Assembly: GCA_927911475.1 (NCBI GenBank)
Contig: CAKMPP010000040.1
Location: 1-6,536, forward strand
Direction: 5' to 3'
Source: an uncultured Solobacterium sp.
GTDB taxonomy: Bacteria; Bacillota_I; Bacilli_A; Erysipelotrichales; Erysipelotrichaceae
Length of the DNA: 6,536 nucleotides
Shown: piece after piece, positions 1-5,347 of the stretch
How the letters are laid out: every line of letters starts with the position of its first letter
Position numbering within the stretch: the first letter of the stretch is position 1
Translations under genes and position numbers: made by a program
Notes under the pieces: model-generated
The model's input: only the letters and a program-made list of their open reading frames with translations
What the model was told of the DNA's origin: nothing
Database searches by the model: none

Positions 1-1270
1 AATTTCCGTGAGGAGAATCTTGCCCGAAAAGAAAAGAAAATTGACGAAAAAAGATCAGCAGATTACTGGAAAACTTGCAGAGATCACTAAGATGGAAGAA
101 GACTTGCAGGCTAAGATTGATCAGCAATTAGTTGAACTTGAGCGTGTGGCAAATATGTCACAGGCAGACGCAAAGGTAGAATTGATGGAGGCTGTCGAGA
201 AGAAGACAGAAGCTGAAATCGCTACTTACTTACGTGATAAGCAAGAGGAAGCAGAAGCAGAAGCCTCTTCCGTAGCACGTAATATTATTTCTTTAGCGAT
301 TCATCGCTACTCACAAGAGGAAACAATCGAACGTACCGTTAGTACAGTAACCCTTCCAAGTGAAGAGATGAAGGGACGTATTATCGGTCGTGAGGGAAGA
401 AATATTAAGGCAATCGAACAGGCTACAGGTGTTGATTTAATTATTGATGACACACCAGATATTATTACTGTTTCTTGCTTTAACCCAATTCGTCGTGAAA
501 TTGCTCGTCAGTCATTAGAAATTCTGATGAAGGATGGACGTATTCAACCAGGACGTATTGAGGAAGTTGTTCAGAAGGTTACAGATGAACTTGAAGAGAC
601 AATCTTCAAGATTGGTAATGAAGCAGTATTCAAACTAGGCATTGGTAAGATGAATCGTGAACTTATCAAGCTAGTAGGACGTATGAGATTCCGTTACAGC
701 TATGGACAAAACGGTTTATCACACTCTGTAGAAGTTGCACATTTCGCTGGTATGATGGCTGCTGAATTAGGACTAAACCAAGCACTTGCAAAACGTGCAG
801 GTTTATTACACGATATTGGAAAAGCATTAGACTTCGAAACAGAAGGAACACACGTTGAGTTAGGTTCCAAGGTAGCTAAGAAGTATGGTGAAAATCCAAT
901 CGTTATTAACTCAATTGAAGCTCACCATGGTGATACAGCTCCAACAGATATTATTTCTGTACTTGTCGCTGCAGCGGATACAATCAGTGCTGCTAGACCT
1001 GGTGCTCGTTATGAATCTATGGAAGGCTACATTCAACGTCTAGAAAATCTTGAAAAGATTGCGTTAGACTTTGAAGGAGTTGAAAAAGCATTTGCAATCC
1101 AAGCTGGACGTGAACTACGTGTTATGGTACAGCCTGAGAAGATTGATGATGTACGTATGGTGAAGGTTGCTCATGATATTCGTGAGCGAATTGAAAATGA
1201 GATGACTTACCCAGGACAGATCAAGGTAACATTGATCCGTGAAGTACGTGCACAAGAATTAGCGAAATAA
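1..1270 (+). CDS. rny: Ribonuclease Y (RNase Y), 5' end missing and frameshifted near base 50
   Basis: This is RNase Y, the membrane-anchored endoribonuclease that starts mRNA turnover in many Firmicutes. The 5' end lies outside the window, so the membrane helix and the first part of the coiled coil are absent; what remains is about 420 residues of a family usually near 520. In order I see a charged coiled coil (to about base 300), a KH RNA-binding domain with the GxxG-type motif GRIIGREGRNIK (from about 374), and an HD domain with its HD pair at 809-814 (LLHDIGK), then EAHHGD and VAAADTISAARPGARYE. The GTG at base 8 is not a real start. Bases 1-51 read in frame 1 give NFREENLARKEKKIDEK, a typical RNase Y coiled-coil sequence, and frame 2 takes over at 53 (DQQITGKLAEI), so the gene is shifted within the A run at 47-52. 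If unshifted, frame 1 stops at 88-90. The next gene is ymdB, its usual neighbour. Identity is certain; whether the shift is biological is not. Confidence 0.96.
   Translation, partial: ISVRRILPEKKRKLTKKDQQITGKLAEITKMEEDLQAKIDQQLVELERVANMSQADAKVELMEAVEKKTEAEIATYLRDKQEEAEAEASSVARNIISLAIHRYSQEETIERTVSTVTLPSEEMKGRIIGREGRNIKAIEQATGVDLIIDDTPDIITVSCFNPIRREIARQSLEILMKDGRIQPGRIEEVVQKVTDELEETIFKIGNEAVFKLGIGKMNRELIKLVGRMRFRYSYGQNGLSHSVEVAHFAGMMAAELGLNQALAKRAGLLHDIGKALDFETEGTHVELGSKVAKKYGENPIVINSIEAHHGDTAPTDIISVLVAAADTISAARPGARYESMEGYIQRLENLEKIALDFEGVEKAFAIQAGRELRVMVQPEKIDDVRMVKVAHDIRERIENEMTYPGQIKVTLIREVRAQELAK
47..52 (+). other. Apparent +1 frameshift in rny (A6 run)
   Basis: Six consecutive A residues mark the point where the RNase Y reading frame passes from frame 1 (ending GAC GAA AAA) to frame 2 (starting GAT CAG CAG). 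Deleting one A gives ...KKIDEKDQQITGK..., a continuous coiled coil. Two missing bases would also restore the frame, because this low-complexity segment does not fix the exact length. Confidence 0.8.
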
Positions 1271-1294
1271 GAACCGGTTCACGGTTCTTTTTTT
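1271..1294 (+). terminator. Short intrinsic terminator or attenuator between rny and ymdB
   Basis: It begins immediately after the rny stop codon. A 6-bp perfect stem pairs GAACCG (1271-1276) with CGGTTC (1282-1287) around a 5-base loop and is followed by seven T residues (1288-1294). The stem is short, and I see no promoter in the 23 bases before ymdB, so it may only lower readthrough into ymdB rather than separate the two genes. Confidence 0.75.
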
Positions 1295-1317
1295 GAAAAA
1301 GATAGGGGAAATATGTT

Positions 1318-2094
1318 ATGAGAGTGCTATTTTTAGGAGATATCGTCGCAAAGAGCGGACGTGATGCAGTTCTAGCACAACTAGACGCATTAAAAGAACA
1401 ATATCAACCAGATTTTATCATTGTAAATGCAGAGAATTCTGCACATGGCAAAGGGATTACATTCAAAATCTATAATCAATTACTCTTATCCGGTATCGAT
1501 GTGATTACACTTGGTAACCATGCATTCTCCAAAACTGAAATTCTAAATCACTTTCCATCTATGAACAGTGTTGTACGTCCTGCCAATATGGAGCCATTCC
1601 ATATTGGAAAAAGTTATGTCATCAAAGAAGTAAATGGAAAACGTATTGCGGTTGTCAATCTAGTAGGAAAGGTATTCATGGATGTATGTCGTGAAGACCC
1701 TGTCATCACGATGGAAAAACTCTTAAAAGAGATTGACGCAGATATTATCTTTGTGGATTTACACGCAGAAGCCACTGCAGAAAAGATGACCTTCGTAAAT
1801 TACTTTGCACCAAGACTGACTGCGGTTATTGGTACACATACGCATGTACAAACTGCGGATGAACAAATTATCAACGGTTGTGCATACATCACAGATGCAG
1901 GAATGTGTGGGGTATATGCGTCGATCTTAGGAAGAGATACTGAGGAAGTCATTGCTAGAAGTATCTACAATGAATCCACACGTTATACACCTGCACAGGG
2001 TCCGGCAGTTATCTCTGGTGTCCTCGTCGATATCGATGACAAAACAAATCGAGCAAACTTCATTGAACGGATTCAAATTCGTCCGAAAGGTTAG
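1318..2094 (+). CDS. ymdB: YmdB-family metallophosphoesterase (probable 2',3'-cyclic nucleotide phosphodiesterase)
   Basis: A 258-residue cytoplasmic metallophosphoesterase of the YmdB family (Bacillus subtilis protein about 264 residues). The family binds two metal ions and cleaves 2',3'-cyclic nucleotides; in B. subtilis it influences motility and biofilm decisions. Expected metal ligands are visible: D8 in GDIVAKSGRD, E39 and N40 in NAENSAHGKG, N67 and H68 in LGNHAF, H149 in VDLHAEAT, and H174 and H176 in GTHTHVQTADE. D8, E39 and N40 fall at the positions I recall for the B. subtilis protein. The ATG start sits 8 bases after a good ribosome binding site, AGGGGA (1304-1309), and gives the expected N-terminus MRVLFLGD. 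The gene follows rny as in most Firmicutes and is probably transcribed by readthrough. It appears intact; cellular role is inferred from the family. Confidence 0.95.
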   Translation: MRVLFLGDIVAKSGRDAVLAQLDALKEQYQPDFIIVNAENSAHGKGITFKIYNQLLLSGIDVITLGNHAFSKTEILNHFPSMNSVVRPANMEPFHIGKSYVIKEVNGKRIAVVNLVGKVFMDVCREDPVITMEKLLKEIDADIIFVDLHAEATAEKMTFVNYFAPRLTAVIGTHTHVQTADEQIINGCAYITDAGMCGVYASILGRDTEEVIARSIYNESTRYTPAQGPAVISGVLVDIDDKTNRANFIERIQIRPKG

Positions 2095-2096
2095 CA

Positions 2097-2126
2097 TTTA
2101 CTAACAAAATAGTAGGGTGCTATACT
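2097..2126 (+). promoter_or_regulatory. Extended -10 promoter for the ferredoxin gene
   Basis: TATACT (2121-2126) is preceded by TGC, giving a good extended -10 element (TGnTATACT). A weak -35 candidate, TTTACT (2097-2102), lies 18 bases upstream. The promoter is embedded in an imperfect hairpin: TAGCA (2092-2096) can pair with TGCTA (2118-2122), and TACTA (2099-2103) with TAGTA (2110-2114). The ymdB stop codon overlaps its left edge. Confidence 0.6.
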
Positions 2127-2156
2127 TTATGTAGTTCATAAAGGAGGACTCGAATA

Positions 2157-2336
2157 ATGCCAGTTACAGTTGATAAAGATACTTGTATCGGTTGTGGTGC
2201 TTGCGTAGCAGTATGCCCAGTTGCAGCACTCGCTTTAGACGAAAATGGAAAGTCCGGATGTGATGAAGATGTATGCATCTCATGCTTCTCATGCATTCCA
2301 GTATGCCCAGTTTCAGCAATTACAGAAAAGAACTAA
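2157..2336 (+). CDS. Small 2[4Fe-4S] ferredoxin
   Basis: A 59-residue clostridial-type bacterial ferredoxin, a soluble low-potential electron carrier. Two cluster motifs are clear: C10-x2-C13-x2-C16-x3-C20-P (CIGCGACVAVCP) and C40-x2-C43-x2-C46-x3-C50-P (CISCFSCIPVCP). In the usual arrangement the first three cysteines of one motif and the last of the other bind each cluster. C35 is an additional cysteine outside both motifs. Length fits the family (about 55-60 residues). The start ATG is 9 bases after a near-perfect ribosome binding site, AAAGGAGG (2140-2147). The gene stands alone between its own promoter and a strong terminator, so nothing here shows which oxidoreductase it serves; fermentative hydrogenase or pyruvate:ferredoxin oxidoreductase metabolism is the usual setting in such anaerobes. 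Confidence 0.95.
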   Translation: MPVTVDKDTCIGCGACVAVCPVAALALDENGKSGCDEDVCISCFSCIPVCPVSAITEKN

Positions 2337-2343
2337 ATATAAG

Positions 2344-2368
2344 AAAATCGGTGCCCACCGATTTTTTT
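2344..2368 (+). terminator. Intrinsic terminator after the ferredoxin gene
   Basis: AAAATCGGTG (2344-2353) is perfectly complementary to CACCGATTTT (2356-2365), with a CC centre, so the real loop is probably GCCC. The T run extends from 2362 to 2368. It starts eight bases after the ferredoxin stop and isolates that gene from the PTS operon. Confidence 0.92.
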
Positions 2369-2382
2369 ATTAATATAGGTGA

Positions 2383-2410
2383 TTGACAAGTAATTTTGCT
2401 TTGCTATGAT
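2383..2410 (+). promoter_or_regulatory. Sigma-A type promoter of the PTS operon
   Basis: A consensus -35 TTGACA (2383-2388) is spaced 16 bases from a -10 TATGAT (2405-2410), which is preceded by TGC and so also has an extended -10. Transcription should start near 2416-2418, just upstream of the RAT/terminator leader. This is the best promoter in the window, consistent with strong initiation held in check by leader termination. Confidence 0.88.
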
Positions 2411-2420
2411 AAAGATAACA
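2407..2420 (+). promoter_or_regulatory. Possible cre (CcpA) operator over the -10/start site
   Basis: TGATAAAGATAACA matches the cre consensus TGWAANCGNTNWCA except at position 4 (T for A) and position 7 (A for C of the central CG). Its arms TGATA and TAACA are nearly palindromic. The location, overlapping the -10 and start site, is where catabolite repression sites commonly act. The mismatch in the central CG and the AT-rich setting leave a fair chance of coincidence. Confidence 0.35.
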
Positions 2421-2422
2421 AA

Positions 2423-2451
2423 AGCGTGTTACTGGAAAGCAGGCATTAGCT
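2423..2451 (+). promoter_or_regulatory. Ribonucleic antiterminator (RAT) element
   Basis: The 29-base leader segment resembles the RAT of BglG/LicT/SacT/GlcT-controlled operons: the core TGTTACTG (2427-2434), a short apical loop, then CAGGCA (2440-2445). The upper stem pairs CTG (2432-2434) with CAG (2440-2442); the lower stem pairs AGC (2423-2425) with GCT (2449-2451). Binding of the antiterminator protein to this hairpin would sequester 2448-2451, the base of the downstream terminator, and allow elongation. The probable partner is the PRD protein encoded at 2953-3789 in the same operon. Confidence 0.9.
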
Positions 2452-2486
2452 CATTGGAAAATTTTATTTTTCTGATGGGCTTTTTT
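2448..2486 (+). terminator. RAT-controlled leader terminator of the PTS operon
   Basis: A 14-bp stem, including three G-T wobbles, pairs 2448-2461 (AGCTCATTGGAAAA) with 2468-2481 (TTTTCTGATGGGCT) around a 6-base loop and is followed by a T run at 2481-2486. Its first four bases are shared with the RAT hairpin, so the two structures exclude each other. With no active antiterminator, transcripts should end here, before the EIIA ribosome binding site. Confidence 0.9.
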
Positions 2487-2500
2487 CGTGGGAGGATTCT

Positions 2501-2966
2501 ATGTTCTTATTTCATAAAAAAATCAACTATTTATTCACCATGCAATGGTACATTCAAACCATTAAGTGAAGTAAAGGATGAAGTATTCTCTAAAGAATTA
2601 ATGGGAAAAGGCTTTGCGGTTATTCCTGACACAGGAGATATCCATTCACCGGTTGATGGTAAAGTCACAATGGTATTTCCAACAAAACATGCGATTGGTA
2701 TCACTGATAAAAACAATATTGAATATATTTTGCATATTGGTATCGATACTGTACAGTTAAAAGGGACAGGCTTTCAGACTAGCGTACAGGAAGGTGACAG
2801 CGTAAAGGCTGGAGACCTACTTGTAAACTGTGATATAGCAATGCTAAAACAAGCAGGCTATCAAACAGATGTTCTTGTGATTGTGACAAATCATAAGGAT
2901 GTACGCATCAAACAAGCAGGTAACTTAAAAGTAAAGGAAGAGATAGCATATTGTGAAAACATATAA
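2501..2966 (+). CDS. PTS glucose-family EIIA component, frameshifted in an A7 run
   Basis: A stand-alone EIIA of the glucose/GlcNAc PTS family, the cytoplasmic protein that passes phosphate from HPr to the EIIB domain. The start is the ATG at 2501, 6 bases after GGGAGG (2489-2494), giving MFLFHKK. After the A run 2516-2522 the frame must shift by one base to continue STIYSPCNGTFKPLSEV. The corrected protein is 154 residues, the usual EIIA length. Catalytic features are H63 (KHAIGI) and the phosphorylated H78 (LHIGIDTVQLKG), after the typical GFAVIPDTGDIHSPVDGKV segment. Read literally, the ATG 2501 frame ends after 22 codons. The in-frame ATG at 2406 cannot be the start because it lies inside the -10 box and upstream of the terminator. 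The end overlaps the antiterminator gene by 14 bases. The likely partner is the EIICB at 3847-5347, which has no EIIA domain. Confidence 0.92.
2516..2522 (+). other. Apparent +1 frameshift in EIIA gene (A7 run)
   Basis: Seven A residues follow ATG TTC TTA TTT CAT. Six would read AAA AAA TCA ACT ATT and give MFLFHKKSTIYSP, joining the start codon with its ribosome binding site to the conserved EIIA body. The seventh A sends translation into a frame that stops after 22 codons. Confidence 0.88.
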
Positions 2967-3789
2967 TATTGCAAAAATACTAAATCATAACGTTGTCGTA
3001 TGTCATAACGATGATGATCCTAGAGAATATATTGTCTTTGGAAAGGGTATCGGTTTCCAAAAGAAAGAGAACGATATTGTTCCTACAGAACAAATACAAA
3101 ACGTATATGAACTCGTCGATCTAAAAGATCGTAGACGCTATGAAGAGTTAGTAAATAGTGCAGATGATGAAGTAGTAGAAGTTACAGAAGAAGTCATCAG
3201 TGAGATGACAAATAGTTTTGGTGCATACGATAAGCGTATCCACCTGGCATTACTCGATCATATTCAATTTAGTGTAAAGCGTTACCGTGAAAAGATTACT
3301 GTTAAAAATGTATTCACGGATGAAATTCAATTTCTATATCCAAAGGAATTTCAATTCGCAAAGGAAGTGCTAGCGAAGATCAACGAACGCTTAAATATTA
3401 ACTTGGATAACAGCGAGATTGGATTTATATGCATGCATATTCACGCTGCCTTACAGGGTGAAAGTGCCAGTCTTTCTACGATGATTGCACAGATATTAAC
3501 AGAGACACTCGCAATCATCGAAAGAGAAATGCAAATCAATCTCAATGATTATGAAGTTGCGAAGCAGCGTTTGGTAACACACTTAAAGTTTGCCATCAAA
3601 CGCTCAGTAGATGGTGTAGAGATAAACAACCTGATTGGTGATCTAGTTCATGACAAATATCGTAAGTCATACCAGATTGCATGCATGATAGGAGATCACA
3701 TTGAAAATACATATGGCATCAATATCGGAGAAGGAGAAAGATGCTATCTAACGATACACTTACAGAATATTGTGATGTATCGCAAATAA
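2953..3789 (+). CDS. BglG/LicT/GlcT-family PRD transcription antiterminator
   Basis: A 278-residue RNA-binding antiterminator. The N-terminal co-antiterminator (CAT) domain spans about residues 1-58 (MKTYNIAKILNHNVVVC, FGKGIGFQKK) and binds the RAT. Two PTS regulation domains follow (about 65-170 and 171-278). The four histidines that PTS proteins phosphorylate in this family are present: H103 (LLDHIQ), H162 (CMHIHAA, with H164), H210 (RLVTHLKFA) and H269 (YLTIHLQ). In the usual scheme PRD1 is phosphorylated by the cognate EII when sugar is absent (inactive) and PRD2 by HPr when preferred sugar is absent (active), so the protein joins substrate sensing with catabolite control. The GTG start overlaps the EIIA end by 14 bases; an AAAGGAAG site (2933-2940) lies 12 bases upstream, rather far, so translation may be coupled. 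The RAT in its own operon leader implies autoregulation. The gene looks intact. It is closest to GlcT/LicT; substrate class cannot be read from sequence. Confidence 0.94.
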   Translation: MKTYNIAKILNHNVVVCHNDDDPREYIVFGKGIGFQKKENDIVPTEQIQNVYELVDLKDRRRYEELVNSADDEVVEVTEEVISEMTNSFGAYDKRIHLALLDHIQFSVKRYREKITVKNVFTDEIQFLYPKEFQFAKEVLAKINERLNINLDNSEIGFICMHIHAALQGESASLSTMIAQILTETLAIIEREMQINLNDYEVAKQRLVTHLKFAIKRSVDGVEINNLIGDLVHDKYRKSYQIACMIGDHIENTYGINIGEGERCYLTIHLQNIVMYRK

Positions 3790-3797
3790 TGGTTCGT

Positions 3798-3826
3798 ACA
3801 TGTGTAGTAAGGGGTATTACACATGT
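3798..3826 (+). promoter_or_regulatory. Intercistronic hairpin before the EIICB gene
   Basis: The arms 3798-3809 (ACATGTGTAGTA) and 3815-3826 (TATTACACATGT) form a 12-bp stem with one G-U wobble and an AGGGG loop. No T run follows, so it is unlikely to be a terminator. It lies 8 bases after the antiterminator stop and 7 bases before the AAGGAGG of the EIICB gene. It could be a processing or stability element that sets EIICB levels apart from the antiterminator, or a protein-binding palindrome. Role unknown. Confidence 0.65.
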
Positions 3827-3846
3827 GGAATATAAGGAGGATATTT

Positions 3847-5347
3847 ATGTTTAAGATGCTTCAAAAGATTGGTAAAGCATTCATGTTACCTATCGCAATT
3901 TTACCAGCTGCTGGTTTATTGTTAGGTATTGGTGGAGCTTTATCCAACCCTACTACAGTGGCGACATATCCTGTATTAAATAATCCAGTTTTACAGGGTG
4001 TCTTCACAATTATGAGTGAAGCGGGAACAGTTGTTTTCGCAAATCTAGCAATGTTATTGTGCGTAGGTCTATGTATTGGCCTTGCAAAGCGTGACAAGGG
4101 AACTGCTGCCTTAGCTGGTGTTGTTGGTTTCTTAGTAATGAACGCTACAATCAAGGCATTGTTAGGTATTTTCTCACCAGAAGGTGCAGCAATTGATACT
4201 GGTGTTGTTGGTGCAATCGTTGTTGGTTTAGTTGCTGTTACATTACACAACAAATATCAGAACATTGAATTACCACAGGTACTAGGATTCTTCGGTGGAT
4301 CACGCTTTGTGCCAATCGTTACTTCATTCGCAAGTATTTTCGTTGGCGCAGTGTTCTTCTTGGTATGGCCACCATTCCAGACACTATTAGTATCTACAGG
4401 TGCTTTCATTGCACAAGCAGGTCCAGTTGGAACATTCTTCTATGGATTCTTAATGCGTCTATGTGGAGCTGTTGGTTTACACCACATGATTTATCCAATG
4501 TTCTGGTACACAGAACTTGGTGGTGTTGAAACTGTTGCAGGTGTCGCTGTAGCAGGTGCACAGAAGATCTTCTTTGCACAATTAGCAGATCCAAATCATA
4601 TCGGTTTATATACAGAAGGAACACGTTTCTTCGCTGGTCGTTTCTCAACAATGATGTTCGGTTTACCAGCCGCATGTTTAGCAATGTACCACTGTGTACC
4701 TAAGGAAAGAAGAAGCAAATACAAGGGCTTATTCTTAAGTGTTGCTTTAACATCCGTTTATCACAGGTATTACAGAACCAATCGAATTCATGTTCTTGTT
4801 CGTAAACCCAATTCTTTATGTCATCCACTCATTCTTTGATGGTGTAAGTTTCTTTATCGCAGATATTCTCAATATCTCTATTGGTAATACATTCTCTGGT
4901 GGTGTAATTGACTTTACACTCTTTGGTATCCTACAAGGAAACGCAAAGACAAACTGGATTTTAGAAATTCCATTTGGTTTGGTATGGGCATGTCTATACT
5001 ACACATTCTTCAGATGGTATATTACAAAGTTCAATGTTATGACTCCTGGTCGTGGTGAAGAATCTGATGATGCTGAACCAGTTGTTGAAACAAAGTCTAC
5101 ACTGAAGGAAGATAGTCATAAGATCATCGCAGCATTAGGTGGTAAGGAAAATATCGAAGATGTTGACGCATGCATTACACGCTTACGTGTCAGTGTGAAG
5201 GATGTTGCAAAGGTTGATAAGGACACACTGAAGAAGTTAGGTGCTACAGACGTTCTTGAAGTTGGTGGAGGTATCCAAGCTATCTATGGTGCAAAGGCTA
5301 TCCTCTACAAGAACAACATCGTAGAAATCTTAGGTATTGATGAATAA
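3847..5347 (+). CDS. PTS glucose/GlcNAc-family EIICB permease, frameshifted near base 4755; probable ManNAc transporter
   Basis: The membrane transporter of the PTS, importing a sugar and phosphorylating it. After correction of one extra base near 4753-4756 the protein is 499 residues, normal for EIICB. The start is the ATG at 3847, 6 bases after AAGGAGG (3834-3840), giving the family N-terminus MFKMLQKIGKAFMLPIAILP. EIIC fills about residues 1-390 with many hydrophobic helices and the sugar-site motif GITEPIEF (from 4766). A charged linker (GRGEESDDAEPVVE) leads to EIIB, with the phosphorylated cysteine C442 in DACITRLRVSV (codon 5171-5173). There is no EIIA domain; the separate EIIA at 2501-2966 supplies it. 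Read literally, the first part ends at 4839 after a nonsense tail and the second part is open from 4757 onward. The family covers glucose, maltose, glucosamine, GlcNAc and relatives. Coupling to nanE favours N-acetylmannosamine, which is inference. Confidence 0.93.
4753..4757 (+). other. Apparent +1 frameshift in EIICB gene
   Basis: Upstream codons ...GTT GCT TTA ACA TCC match the family (VALTS). Downstream, TTT ATC ACA GGT ATT ACA GAA CCA (from 4757) gives FITGITEP. Exactly one base is surplus, the G at 4756 or a C at 4754-4755. Removing it yields LTSFITGITEPIEF, the family consensus, so an insertion fits better than a deletion. This site is not a long homopolymer, unlike the other two. Confidence 0.9.

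Noticed and set aside
8..10. GTG at base 8 as the start of rny
   Set aside because: The homologous coiled coil continues to base 1 in another frame, the membrane anchor is missing, and no ribosome binding site can be judged at the window edge.
666..851. Reverse-strand open frames (also 2531-2716, 3861-4253, 4406-4684, 5816-6028 and 6022-6261)
   Set aside because: They lie opposite confident genes or the nanE-miaB junction, lack ribosome binding sites and recognisable domains, and have shadow-type compositions.
1313..1321. Two-codon upstream reading frame (ATG TTA TGA) overlapping the ymdB start
   Set aside because: The ATG is only 3 bases from the AGGGGA site, too close for good initiation, and such short frames arise easily by chance.
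2406..2966. Long reading frame starting at ATG 2406 as the EIIA gene start
   Set aside because: That ATG lies inside the -10 element upstream of the expected transcription start, and the extra N-terminus translates the RAT and terminator. ATG 2501 with GGGAGG plus one frame correction explains the gene better.
3823..3846. ATG 3823 as the EIICB start
   Set aside because: It lies in the arm of a hairpin, while ATG 3847 has a perfect AAGGAGG and begins exactly at the conserved family N-terminus. It is kept only as a possible alternative.
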